Below, piece by piece: positions 10,582-21,860 of a stretch of DNA of 64,000 nt. Every line of letters begins with the position of its first letter. Position 1 is the first letter of the stretch. The translations under genes were made by a program, and so were the position numbers. The notes under the pieces are model-generated. The model did no database searches, was not told the origin of the DNA, and saw only the letters and a list, made by a program, of their open reading frames with translations. Source of the stretch: Lindgomyces ingoldianus (lineage: Eukaryota; Ascomycota; Dothideomycetes; Pleosporales; Lindgomycetaceae); the NCBI RefSeq assembly GCF_010093535.1, contig NW_022985180.1, positions 317,748 through 381,747 on the forward strand, given 5' to 3'.

Positions 10582-11721
10582 CTACTCTTGAGGGTTTACA
10601 ACGACTCTGCCGCTGATTTTCCCTTCGAAAACCTCAGTGCTTGCTTGATGTAAGGCAGTGAGTCCTCTGCCTGGTTTTGTGAATTTAACCGGCTCAACCA
10701 AGTTCCCTCTCAATACCTTTAGTAGATAGTCCTTGCACCACCAGGCGCGAGACTCGCTGTACTGATCCCTCTGAACCGCTTGGCTAAAAGCCTGGTAAAC
10801 CCGATTAACATTGCTAGGCAATTCAATGTCTCCTCCCAACACTGATCCAATTGCCCACCACCTTGTGCCTGCAATAGAGAGGTCAGCGCTTTCTGCGATG
10901 TGGAATCACCGCTAGCAGTAAACAGGTATTTGTAAGATCCAAGTGAACGAAGATGATCCACAACATTTGGAGCTTTATAATCGATCACCTCAGAAGCACC
11001 AAGCCCTTTCTGGCGTTCTACATCTCTTGAAGAAGCCGTGGCAATTACTGTATGCCCAACCTGGCATATGTTAGTATCTTCGATTTCTAATCGCTCTGGA
11101 AACAAACGGTCAGAGATACTCCCACTTTTCGCATATTGCACCGCATAACTTCCCACTGCTCCTCCAGCACCCTAGATCAAGACTTTATCCTCACCTTTCC
11201 CAGTATTTGGTTCTCCCGTTCTTAGGAAAAGATTGAAGACTACAACAGCAGTTTGCAGAGGGTAATCGATCAAGACAGCCTGTTCAAATGAAAGGTCTCC
11301 TATCTGCCAATTTGTTAGTGGCTAGCCTTGCCTTCTCCCAGTGGACGATACCAGTACCCTGGCTAATATTTTAGCATTGCAGATGACAAGCGGCTGCCAC
11401 GTTCCCTCGCGCCGTTGTGTCTCCGTCCTTCACATATGCTTGGGTATCAAATACCGCACGGTAACCAACCTCAAGTCCTGTTACGCCTTCATCCAGCTCC
11501 TCGATAGTTCCTACTCCACTTGTCCCGAATACGACCGGATAGCTCAACGGACCAGCGCCTCCATATCCAGAAAGAAACATTTTCGCATCCAAGGGCTAGA
11601 CAGCGATTACCTGATTGCGAACCAATACTCCTCTGCTTGACGGGCGGTTGACTGGAAGACTTCTCACCTCCAACTCCTTTCAAGGGCTTGGGAATACCCA
11701 TACGCGGTTGTCGGGTGTCAT
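10582..11721 (-). pseudogene. Zinc-binding alcohol dehydrogenase / enoyl reductase (MDR family), broken
   Basis: Conceptual translation from the ATG at 11721 shows an MDR enzyme in order: MTPDNRVWVFPSP, stop, KELEVRSLPVNRP, VLVRNQVIAV, stop, DAKMFLSGYGG, VVFGTSGVGTIEEL; later GAGGAVGSYAVQYAKS, the cofactor-binding turn VGHTVIATASSRD, LGASEVIDYK; and at the end LRGNLVEPVKF and VFEGKISGRVVVNP. The frame is cut by TGA (11680-11682), TAG (11596-11598), TAA (11371-11373) and TAG (11172-11174, immediately before GAGGAVGSYA). The putative intron between YAKS and VGHTV does not splice in phase. The catalytic-domain and nucleotide-binding halves are both present, so this is a decayed full-length gene, probably once an oxidoreductase of the cipB/toxD-like group. 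At least one stop (TAG where a Trp or Gln codon would fit) is a C:G to T:A type change. Confidence 0.8.
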
Positions 11722-13957
11722 ATCTGACAAGGTGGGACGAGCTATAGATGAAGGGAGGAATATGCCGCTCAGATCTGTGTGCAAGTGACACATAATCAGC
11801 GATAGTTAGCATGAAAAGCAAGTGGACCAGTGATAATATAGGTGAGCCCTTAATTTCAACATTTCAGAGAAAACACTTTCATGGGGTAAATGCTAACTGT
11901 TTGAGGCTGTGGTTCAAAGGCTACCCCTCAGTTGTACTGTGTAACCAATATCGCATGGTGGAATAAGCCCTTTGGCAATCCTTTCATAAACCAGATCCAC
12001 TTCTACAGGACCATTTGTCGAGCATGGAAATGCATCGTGACATCGTAAACGAGTTCGAGCGGCGATTGCGTAAGCATAGGGTAATCAGGTAATCACAGGG
12101 CCAAGGTAGCCAGAAGTCCGTTAATTAGGCAGCTTTAAAACTGAGCGCACTAATTTAGGGACATCATCTTCGCTTCAAGCCCCCATCCACATCTCCGCGA
12201 TAAATCGAAGCCTTCTGTGTTTGATATTGTCTTGTCTCGTCAGAAGTTAATGATAACTCTTTCGGGAAGACGTGCAAGCAACAGAGCATTTACAAACAAT
12301 AAGCACCGACTTGCTTCCTCAACACCATGCAGAGACATCGTCGATGCTCGCTTACGCTGGCACAGCCTCAGCCCTGGAGACGATAATAGGACCTATCTCT
12401 ACCAATCTATTGGCAGTCCATATCCTCGGTGACGAACCCGCGTTCCGGCAAGAAGGAAATGACTGCAGGACCAGATGTCTGAGATCAGACAGTTCGACGG
12501 GATCTCAATTTGGAAGTCTTCTAGAAGTCTACTGGAAGACTGTCCTGGCTTCCAGAGAATCGTCTTCTGCAGGCATCCCCTGCTTAGCGTGAGTACAAAT
12601 CACCCAAGCGAGGAATCTCCGCTGACAAAACCTCCGAGCAAGACACTAATATTGATCTCTTAACACCATTGGGTGCCTAATTTGGGACATTATGCTCTCT
12701 TCCCTCTAGCTATGACCTCATGGCGTGTCATTTGGGAGACGTTTTCCTGCAGACTGGGGTGGGGCCAGAGCGGAAATTTCAACCACAGATGAGTAAACTC
12801 TCCCAAGTCGAGAACCACCTCGTGTTAAAACACCTAATATTAGAGCCTAGCGGACCTCTGATTCGTGTGCGTTCATTTCACGGCTTCTCAAGATGACAGT
12901 TCGACAGAGTCAATGCGTTCGAACCATACTCCTCGTCACGCTAATTACTTCCTCCTATACAATCATGACTAGTCAGTTACGCCGAGCTTGGGCATCCACC
13001 CATACAAAAGTGTACGAAGTTGAGAGAAAGATGACAAAGAGTATGCCACTAATCACGTATACGTGCCGCGTCGAAGAACACTCGGCCTCATTCCGTCACT
13101 GGTCAATTTGACATGCTTACCAGAGTGAAGACAAACCGCGTTCTCCAGACACTAAGAGAAGGGGTAGAATTTTTAGTGTATCATGAACATATTCAGAAAG
13201 GGCCAGCATTACAACAAGGCAACAGTTTCGATACTGCCCTGGATGCGCAGGACCAATCTGCTCAGAAGGGAACTCTTCGTCTTGGAGCATATCGAGCCTT
13301 CGTTTACCCTTGCAACGGAACCGGTCATTTTGCATGCGGCTCAGGATAAGCATCTCACGACAGCAAGCCTTCACCCTCCCGCTGCCAGATCGGTACCACA
13401 AACGCATCCGAAAGGTTTACACAACCAGAGCGAGACGCCACACGGCTAAAAAAGGCGTGTCCGTCCTACACCTCTGCACTAACCCAGCTACTCCGCAATC
13501 TGATCATACCCTACCGCCCGGAATCCGTCTCAACACCTCGATATCATTTGTCGCTGGTCTTGTGCTTCGAACTCATCTAGGGAAGAGGTACTCCGCTCTG
13601 ACCTCCACCACTGGGCGCGGGCCATCTATATCACGATTACTTCATGCTTTGGACGCTTATGCTAGAGAATTTTGTCTGAGTTCAGGGTCTCCTCTTGTTC
13701 TAAGCATCGGATTCGTGATTTTGGAATCTGGACCGAACCTTTGGATTCGTGGCCCCGGTTACTGGATCCAGGGCGTATAAAGACCTGGCGAAGATCAGTT
13801 AAGTGAAGTATACAACAACTTCAACAACATACCAAAGAGTTCCTGCTCCTAGCTAACAACTCGGAACCCCAATATTGAGCACTATTGCCACGGTGTCAAC
13901 TCCAGCACATATCAGGAGTTGCGAAATCAAATTCACTGTCGGTAGGACAATCAGCAT
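11722..13957. other. 2.2-kb intergenic region, no gene supported
   Basis: Several short overlapping frames (for example 12272-12592, 12893-13111, 13310-13780, plus; 13117-13407, minus) show no domain, no signal peptide and no consistent splicing. A TATA-like tataaa at 13776-13781 probably belongs to the next gene. The region may contain decayed sequence, but nothing identifiable. Confidence 0.45.
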
Positions 13958-14602
13958 ATGAGCAATCACCATTCACGAGAACCCAATCCACCAAATTCAT
14001 CAAAGAATCTCGTTACCCAAGAAGCTCCGGCACATCCTGAGTCCTCGAGTCAGCAACCAACTGCATTTAACGGCCGAGAACACTTTGCGGAAACCTCTCA
14101 ACGTACCTTTGGACCTCGCTCTCAGTCATTTCCAGACTTGCCATCAACCGCACAAGATACTCAGTCGCACAACCCACCAAACCCACCAAATCCAGTCCCG
14201 GAGGCGCCACGAATAATAGTTACCGGTTCTCCCGAACGCCACGACGCACGCACATCATCCCCCGCGTTTGAGTCGATCCCACGACAGAGTCGCTCACTGG
14301 TATCTCGACACAGCCCCAGGAACAGCTGTTCGCAGCCAGCAAGGCGGTCTAGCACACCGTACACCCGCCTAAGATCTCGATCGCAGTCTCAAGAAACCCG
14401 AACCGCCACAGCTGCCGCGATGTCTTCTGCATCCTCCTCTCCAGGTAACACCACGACCGCCGGGGCCTCAACACCGCAGCCCTCAACATCCGGGACGAAC
14501 CCATCTTATCACCTACCGTACGCACCATTCCCATATCCTATGCCTGGAAATGCACGTGGCTCTGGGCAAGGCAACCAGGGAAGCAGCAACTCGGGCAAAT
14601 AA
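13958..14602 (+). CDS. Predicted low-complexity Ser/Pro/Asn-rich protein
   Basis: A single ATG-initiated frame of 214 residues. The composition is strongly biased (Ser, Pro, Thr, Asn, Gln), with patches such as SHNPPNPPNPVPEAP and SSASSSPGNTTTAGAS and an Arg-Ser-rich centre (TRLRSRSQSQETR). It is predicted to be disordered throughout, with no signal peptide and no recognised domain. Supporting it as a gene are the TATA-like site 177 bp upstream, normal codon use, and a stop followed by T-rich sequence. Against it is the lack of any conserved motif. Function unknown. Confidence 0.45.
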   Translation: MSNHHSREPNPPNSSKNLVTQEAPAHPESSSQQPTAFNGREHFAETSQRTFGPRSQSFPDLPSTAQDTQSHNPPNPPNPVPEAPRIIVTGSPERHDARTSSPAFESIPRQSRSLVSRHSPRNSCSQPARRSSTPYTRLRSRSQSQETRTATAAAMSSASSSPGNTTTAGASTPQPSTSGTNPSYHLPYAPFPYPMPGNARGSGQGNQGSSNSGK

Positions 14603-15482
14603 GCGCATTTTCCAATCACATTTTCCAGAATTGTTGCATTTGTGGCGTTCTGATATGACGAGACGGCTGAATATGAGTTCCTAGATACCATGCATTGGAC
14701 CGGTTGCATATGGCGGCGCTGGATAGAATTGTCCCTTTGAATACTTCCTCCACTTCTTCACCTTTTTTCCATTCAATAGTTCACACGCCCTTCTGTATAT
14801 ATTTCCCCCCACCCTTTCCTCTCATTTTGCAGCTGCAAAGGCACTTCTCCATTCGACTGGCCACCGACTGGTAGGAGCAACGTACGAAATGAGTGGATGG
14901 TTTGGCACGAACCGACCCTAGTTCACTCCTTTGATTTTTGGCATGACGATACGACTTTGCATACCGACCATTGTTTATTCATTTTGCTGTAGACCGACCC
15001 CAGTACATTCATTTGAATTTGAATTTACGAGATAGATAAGATTAGACAGAGCTTCAATGAAAGAGAGCAATCTCACCTTCCGCGCGGAAAGCTTTGGATC
15101 AGGCCTGACACTTACGTGCAATGCTATCGTGATGCAATAACGGCGATTCGTGCGCAACAAGGTAGTAAGGCAGTAGAGGTAGATAACAGGAAGTGGGACT
15201 GTGTGGCTGACCATTACTAATAGATCTCTTGGCACTATCAGCCACGGCAGCCTGTCGTTTCTCTGGCTTCGTCATTGAACCAGACTGCTCACGTTGTCTG
15301 AGCACAAGAGCATCCCTTTTCATTCACGCGATACTCCAGCTGCCTCGTGCCGGCACTGTTATTACCCTTCCTCCTCTCTTTTGTCCCTCCTTAGCAACTA
15401 CTCCCACTCTCTGGCTACCTCTCCTCCGCGATCCTCCTGCCTCCTTTCCCTTTCGCCGTCCGTTTCACCATTTCCATCCAAC
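14603..15482. other. Intergenic, nothing convincing
   Basis: Pyrimidine-rich sequence, especially 15360-15480 just before ATG27, as is usual in fungal promoters. No RNA gene or domain-bearing frame was found. Confidence 0.5.
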
Positions 15483-16807
15483 ATGCGAGCCTGCACCTCT
15501 TCCAGCCCCTCCAGCTCAAAATCGCCCTCCATATTTTCGGTATCGATATTGTCAGCATTATTTCTTAGTTTTTCGTCGCTATCGGCCGGTTTCGATTGCC
15601 AGGATGTTGCTGCGGACCGACAGCATTTTGACTTTAATCAGTTGGGGGGCCCACACCGAGTGCACTGGTTACAGGACCCAGACATTGTGCACCAAGAGCA
15701 GTTCAACTACACATTCACTCTAGACATCTGCCATCCGCTAAAACGGGATAAAGGAGTGCCTAAGGTTGAGTTCTGTCATCTCGGGTCTAGAGGTGTGTTT
15801 CTTCTCATTAATGCGCTACCCCCCTCGCCCTTTGACAACAGAAGGACTGCAGATGCTGCGCAGTCCATGTCCACATTTATATCTAGCTCGTTGCATTGAA
15901 TCGGTGCTGATCTGCTGTGGATAGTATGCGCTGTGAGAGAAACCATCGATATGTCAGACAAGAACAATCGAACAATCAACCCTATCGATATCGCAGGGAC
16001 ATACAGAATGGACAACGGCCGCACCATCGACGCGAAATTCAGTCTTCTCCGCAACTCAAAATCACACTCAGATGCTGGCCGGGAGGGAGTACGAGCCGAG
16101 CTGCACGGCGGCAGATTTCCATTCAAAGACAATAAGAATGGCTTGGATCAGATGGCCATCATCGAGTTTGTCTGCGATAAGGACCGCACGGGTCTTGAAA
16201 ACGACGAGAAAGATGACGGGGAGAAGGAGGATGATGGGAAGGACGGAGAGAAAGAGGACAGCAAGAAACTGAGGCGGCGAGAGGACAGCAAGTGCGAAGA
16301 CAGCGATAAGAGTCTCCGCTTCTGCAGCTACGAGGTTGAGGAACAAGAAAAGGGTAAGAAAGTCAGTGTTCTCCGATTGGAATGGCGGACAAAGTACGCG
16401 TGTGAGGACGCGCTTGACGACGCCGAGGGCTCTCACTGGGGCTTCTTTGCTTGGTTCATTATCATGTGAGTTATCCATTCCTATTATCCATTCCTAATTC
16501 CTCGTCGGAGCCTCCCCCATCGACACCTACACACACCAACTTTGGAAATCGGAGGTTGGAGGTTTCCACAATATGCTGGGTTCTGTGGTGCTGACGTTTC
16601 ACCCAACACAGCCTCTTCCTTGCAACAGCCGCCTACCTCATCTTCGGCTCATGGCTCAACTACAACCGCTACGGTGCCCGTGGCTGGGACCTCCTACCTC
16701 ACGGTGACACCATCCGTGATCTGCCCTATATTTTCAAGGACTGGGCTCGCCGCGTCGCTGGCGCCATTCAAGGGCCAGGAAGCAGGGGCGGGTATAGTGC
16801 GGTCTAA
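15483..16807 (+). CDS. ATG27: Autophagy-related protein Atg27
   Basis: Three exons: 15483-15792, 15925-16465, 16612-16807. The introns are 132 and 146 nt, longer than most here, and phases close to give 348 residues. The N-terminal signal peptide ends near LSSLSAGFDC. The luminal part follows the Atg27 / mannose-6-phosphate-receptor-like pattern (FDCQDVAAD..., NYTFTLDICHPL, VPKVEFCHLGSR, IDIAGTY, LRLEWRTKYAC). A very acidic Lys/Asp/Glu insert (about residues 195-225) interrupts it. A membrane helix spans the last splice junction (WGFFAWFIII/LFLATAAYLIFG). The protein ends in YSAV, the C-terminal tyrosine sorting signal known from yeast Atg27. It acts in Atg9 vesicle trafficking between Golgi, endosome and vacuole. 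Confidence 0.9.
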
Positions 16808-17228
16808 GTTTGGTGGTTAATCAGCATTTCTAGGGTCTGCACAGGTTTGGGACTAGGCAGGGGACAGCAGCACCTTGGCGTTAGTTCGTATTGCTTCACA
16901 CATCTTGGATTGGGTTGTCTGGAAAGAAGTATAGCGTAGTTTCGAAGCCCTTGTTCTGTTTATTAGCCTGTACATTTACTAGTACCGAGTCTGGTATAAA
17001 CAAAGTGATTGGTGTTCAGTCTGTGCGTGGCACTGGCAGATTTAGGGGGGGGAGGGTGTTTCTGTTCAAAAATTAGTATATTACCGTTTCAATGCTGTCG
17101 CATAGAAACGAGCTCTAGTCTAGAGGTATCAATGCACGCTACAGTAAGTATTGCACAACGCAGAATAGTCCTCCCATCAACTGAAGGATCGAGCAGCCAA
17201 AAGACCCCCAATCAGCAGCCACCACCCC
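16808..17228. other. Convergent 3' region
   Basis: 420 bp between the stops of ATG27 and the sterol isomerase gene, containing both 3' ends. No other feature was seen. Confidence 0.5.
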
Positions 17229-18160
17229 TTACTGATGCTTCTTGACAGCACCGTTAGCAACCCCATTAGCTCCCTTCGCCTTCAGAGTGAGTTCCTTCAA
17301 CGTCATCTCTACTTTATTCAACGCCGCAACGGCCCTAGCGCTCGCACTCACGCTCGTGCAGAGCAGATACAGGGGTATTACAATCCAGAAGCTGTTCATA
17401 AAGACAAAATACCCCCAGTAATACGCTGCCTCAGGCCTCGAGTATGAGACCTGCAGAATCATGTGGTCGAATAAACTGGTTGCGTAGTAGAGGACGTCGC
17501 CGTAGAGCTGGCCGAGCGAGACAATGGTTTGGAGGGGGTAGCGTAGAGGGTGGTCAGTGGCGACTAGGGCAGCGGTAAGGAAGGAGAGGGGACCCCAGAA
17601 GATCTGTTGTGGTTCAATTGTTAGTGGGCACTTTTGAGGTAGGGGAGGAAGGGGAGGGTGTACCGCGGTGATAGTTTCCATGCAAAGAACGAAGGCGTCC
17701 TGGGTTAAGTAGCGGGAGTCGGAGAGCGAGTACTCTTTCCATAGCTGCCCGAATAGATCCTGCATCCCACCCATGCGGCGGAAGTTATACGCGAAGTAGC
17801 CTTCGAAGAAGAGGTGAATGCATCCGCCTATGCCGAGTGTTAGTCTACCAACCCTAACCGTCATATGTGCGCATTGGAAAACCTACACAACACAAACCAC
17901 ATGACGGTTGCCAGATCCGGAGTTGACACATGAGGTCGCAATCTTTTCACGGCCAAATATGTAGCCACGAAGATGACGGCACAGCCCGCTGAGAACATAG
18001 AGCATAGCTCCAGCGTGTTCCATTCATTGGCGAGGTATCCGACGATCTCGGCTTCAATTGGGTAGTAGGGGTGAAACGGAGTCTCCGTTGCGGTGGGCAT
18101 GGCGGGCATGGCGGCGGGCGGCGAGAAGGATTCTTGCAGACGTTTGAAGAAGGATGCCAT
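17229..18160 (-). CDS. EBP-family (EXPERA) sterol delta8-delta7 isomerase-like membrane protein
   Basis: Three exons on minus: 18160-17887, 17827-17664, 17603-17229. Introns of 59 and 60 nt (phases 1 and 0) give 270 residues. The first junction restores WFVLC/GCIHLFFEGYF, the EBP signature with the His and Glu needed for isomerisation. METITA carries the third conserved acidic residue and FMNSFWIVIPLYLL the conserved Asn/Trp helix. Four to five membrane helices are expected, with ER location. Family members shift the sterol B-ring double bond. Ascomycetes mainly use the unrelated Erg2 for this step, so the exact role here is open. The tail (residues about 240-270) is Lys/Ala-rich and ends VKKHQ. 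Confidence 0.88.
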
Positions 18161-19276
18161 GATGAGAGGCCTGCAACGTCACTTTATTCCTCGAGCGATG
18201 TTAGGGATACAAAAGAAAAGGGAAGGGACCGTGGGGAAATGCGCTTGCTAGAGATGGTTAGGTCAGGTCGGGTGCGTGTGTGCCTGCCAAGGGACATTGT
18301 CGCTAACGTTCCAACCTTGGAATTCATTCACCGTCCATGTGACCACTGCTGCTGACCTCGGGACCTTCACACGTCGTGAGCTGGACTCAGACTTCATCTT
18401 CCCCGCATAATCGCTTTCTATTTCTCACTTCTCCCATCTTTTCATTCTTGTTCTTCGCGCTGTTGTGTTGTTGTTGTGACATCCGGGGCGCTTCCCGAAA
18501 ACCTTGGAACCCGATCTCAAGCCAGGTAGCCATTCGTTGCATTGTCGCATAGCCGAAAGGATGCACAAGGCGGAGGAGCCAACCGGCCACCCAGAAGAAC
18601 GCGGCTACTCAGAAAAGGTAACCTTGTCCTCCTGTTCCAAGAACCTCTGACATCATGCGCGCGTGTACGCCCGGAAAGCATCCCCATTGTCACTTTCCTC
18701 TCTGGCTTTGCCAACAACACCCCATCGATGGCACTTGAATGCATCACACGGCTTTAGAAGTGTCCTGTTGGACCACACGTCTCACCGGGACGGGCTAATA
18801 TATGCCGGGGTCGGAGCTTCCCCTGATCTATCCACCTTCCCCGCTCGTCGATCATTTTCACTCCTGCAACCTCGATCGGCACGCATCTTGACAACCTTCA
18901 AGAATGCACCAATCGAAAATATGTTCCGAGCGCATCGCTGACTGCCACGCAGGAACAGTGTCAGATCACACGCAGCAGCTTCAACCATGCAGCCACACCC
19001 GGCCGGCAGCCGTTACTTTGCCCCTCTAGCCTGATTGGCGATGCGAAGATTGGATCCTGGACCCAGCAACGTTCTTTCCCGGCCCAACATCCAAACGTTG
19101 CCTACCAAGCCGTAGTTAACCCATATGACCTTGCGAGGAAAGGCCTCCTGCGGAGATGGGCTAACCCAGGGGCGGCTGATCAATTCTTTACATTTAAAGC
19201 GGGCTCTCCCCAGAAGTCTTCATGGCGGTTGACCTCTTTTTCCACTGGTCTTGTTATTTCCTTTCTGCTTTTCGCA
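18161..19276. other. Intergenic between divergent sterol isomerase and alpha-galactosidase genes
   Basis: 1.1 kb serving as 5' flank to both genes. Short frames show no domains. A TTTAAA-like site near 19192-19197 lies about 80 bp upstream of the alpha-galactosidase ATG. Confidence 0.45.
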
Positions 19277-20907
19277 ATGTGGTATCTGTATGCATTCTTT
19301 CTTGGCTTCTTTCCAACTACAGCTCCACTAGTCTTGGAAAGTGGTGTTGGAAGACTCCCGGCCTTGGGTGTGAGTTTGCTCGAACAGTTTTCAATACATT
19401 AACTCTATGCTAAATATCCGACAGTGGAATTCCTGGAACGCGTATCATTGCGACATCTCTGAATCGCAATTTCTTACTGCAGCACAAAAATTCATTGACT
19501 TGGGATTGAAGGTCACCATTCCCCAAGCCTTCTTTGCTCAACTACTCACAGGCTTAGGACGCTGGATACGAGTATGTCAACATCGACGACTGTTGGCAAG
19601 TCAAAGACCGCCGAGACAACAAGACCAATCGTCTGATCCCGGACCCTGATCGCTTTCCAGACGGTATTCACAGCACGGCTAAGAAGATCCATGACCTCGG
19701 TCTCAAGATCGGCATCTATAGCAGCGCAGGTACCCTGACTTGCGCCGGCTATCAAGCGTCTATTGGCTATGAATCGATAGATGCTGCCCAGTGGGCCGAA
19801 TGGGAGATTGATTATCTTAAGTATGATAATTGCAATGTCCCGCATAATTGGACGGATCCTTGCCGTGGATGTGTTCCGGAAAGGAGGGGCGATTTGGTGA
19901 ACGGAACTTGTGAGTTATTTCGCACCCGTCACTTGTCAAGCACATGCACAATTCTAGGAATCTAGCCGCTCTCCCGAGCTGAGAAATATCTATCTTCTTT
20001 CAGATGCCTGCACCGCCGGGGTCCTTCATTTATCTTCTAATGATCACTCTTGCGAATTACTGTGCCAGACAAGTTCTAAGTGTAGCTAGGTACAAGTGCA
20101 TCCGGCATGTGTCCTTCGGGCTTCGACTACTCCAACTCTCTTACTGCCGAGCGTTTCCGTATAATGCGCGACGCACTGCTAGCCCAAAACCGTACAATTC
20201 TCTACTCCCTCTGTGAATGGGGCGAAGCTGGGGTCCAACAATGGGGAAACAGCACCGGCTCTTCCTGGCGCATGTCCGGCGACATCGAACCGACCTGGCA
20301 ACGTGTGCTCGATATTCTGAACCAGAACTCGTTTTATTTAAATAATGTAGACTTCTGGGGCCACTCTGACGCGGACATGTTAGAGGTCGGGAACGGGTTG
20401 AGTATTCAGGAGAGTAGGAGCCATTTTGCGTTGTGGGCCGCGATGAAGAGTCCGCTTTTGATTGGGACGGACCTGGCGAGGATTGCAAGCGACCAGCTCG
20501 AGGTGTTAAAAAACAAGTATTTGTTGGGCTTTAATCAAGACCCGGTATATGGAGCCCCAGCCAAGCCGTACAAATGGGGTACAAACCCCGACTGGACGTT
20601 CAACGCTTCATATCCTGCAGAATACTGGTCTGGAGCTTCAACAGCTGGGACTTTGGTTCTCATGTTCAATCCTTACTCTGATGCGAAGAACAAGACGGCA
20701 GATTTTAAGGAGATTCCAGAGTTAAAGAAGGGAGGCAGCTATCAAGTTAAGGATATTTGGTCGGGAAGAGACTTGGGGTGTATAACGGGGAAGATCAACG
20801 TTGAAGTGGAAGGGCATGACACAGTGGGGCTTTTGATGACTAGAGAGTGTTCGGGAAGACTAGGGAGGTTGGGTGCTAGAGGCTTGGGGTTCTTTGGGAA
20901 TTGGTGA
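19277..20907 (+). CDS. Secreted alpha-galactosidase, glycoside hydrolase family 27
   Basis: Proposed exons: 19277-19369, 19425-19511, 19558-19909 and 20090-20907; 449 residues. The ATG at 19277 gives a short hydrophobic leader ([17 protein letters not shown]), then [15 protein letters not shown] across the first junction, the GH27 N-terminal hallmark. [13 protein letters not shown] follows in exon 3. The nucleophile Asp is in YLKYDNCN and the general acid is the second Asp of [15 protein letters not shown] (families usually have NDPDML). The C-terminal beta-sandwich is present. The enzyme releases terminal alpha-1,6-galactose from galacto-oligosaccharides and galactomannan outside the cell. 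The third intron (19910-20089, 180 nt) is the weak point: a small extra exon could lie within it, although direct joining (T/GT) keeps phase. Confidence 0.88.
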
Positions 20908-21860
20908 GAGGAGAGCGTATGAGATGAGAAGCTGAAAGAGGGATAGAGGTTAGTTTTTGGCATCCAGTGTACTGGCGCGGTTTTATGGCATTGCTATGCG
21001 AGTCTTTCTTGATTCCTAGTACATAGATATTTTCATTCAGCATATAGCATGTTATCGCAGAAGGTAGAACATAAGCAGGGTGGAGTCTAGCTGTTATAGC
21101 TCTTACTGGAGCCAGGGAGAACATAAACGAGATGAAAATTTGATATGCTGCATTCTCCCTCTGTGACATACCACATAAGATGATTAGATTGAGCTGGCCG
21201 AACAAACTCCTTCGGGGCGGGTGTGGCTGTCGTGGCTGATATCGAGTTCGTCAGGGTGGATGATTGGTTGCTAGGTGGGGGCGCCACGAGGACCACGATA
21301 GGAATAGCGTGATGGAGGATGGAGACTTTGCCTGCACGCCTCACAGGCTGTGCAGGGCCAAATAATAAGGTAAAGAAAGGATAACAGCAAGAAGAAATGC
21401 GAGACTCAAGACAAATGAAGGTCTAGAAGCTCGTCGACGTGTCCCTGTTTGCCCGTCGCTTGCGGTCATTATCGGATTGTGTGGTTGGAACACCATTTCG
21501 GATCGGATCTGCAGTGAGTTGCGCGATCCCTGCTCGCAGCTCTAGCTTGCTTTCAGCGACGCACCATTGAACAGCACTCACCTGTGGGACTGATAACTGA
21601 GAACCCTTCACACCCTTCACACCACCACGCTTTCATGTACAGATGCTGCTCACCATCCACCATCCTCTCACACATCATCAACATCTTCGCACCCGCCGCT
21701 GAAGCTTAGCGAGGTGTGCGCGGGCAAGGTACGTCGTCGAGGGTTTGTTTACAAGTTCCACCGCCCAGCCCCAACGCCGCAAACATCACAAGTAAATGCA
21801 GACGCGGTTCTCGCTCTCACCATGGCCTTTCACTGACTATTGTGACGTGCTTCAGACCCA
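20908..21860. other. Intergenic upstream of the large DH/PH protein
   Basis: About 950 bp. The last 250 bp are C-rich with no gene signal. No RNA gene or repeat was recognised. Confidence 0.5.

Noticed and set aside
2562..11721. Possible secondary-metabolite or catabolic cluster (lactonase-like, amidase, methyltransferase, dehydrogenase)
   Set aside because: No backbone enzyme, transporter or pathway regulator; PAC4 and the N2227 gene are conserved cellular genes, and the dehydrogenase is broken.
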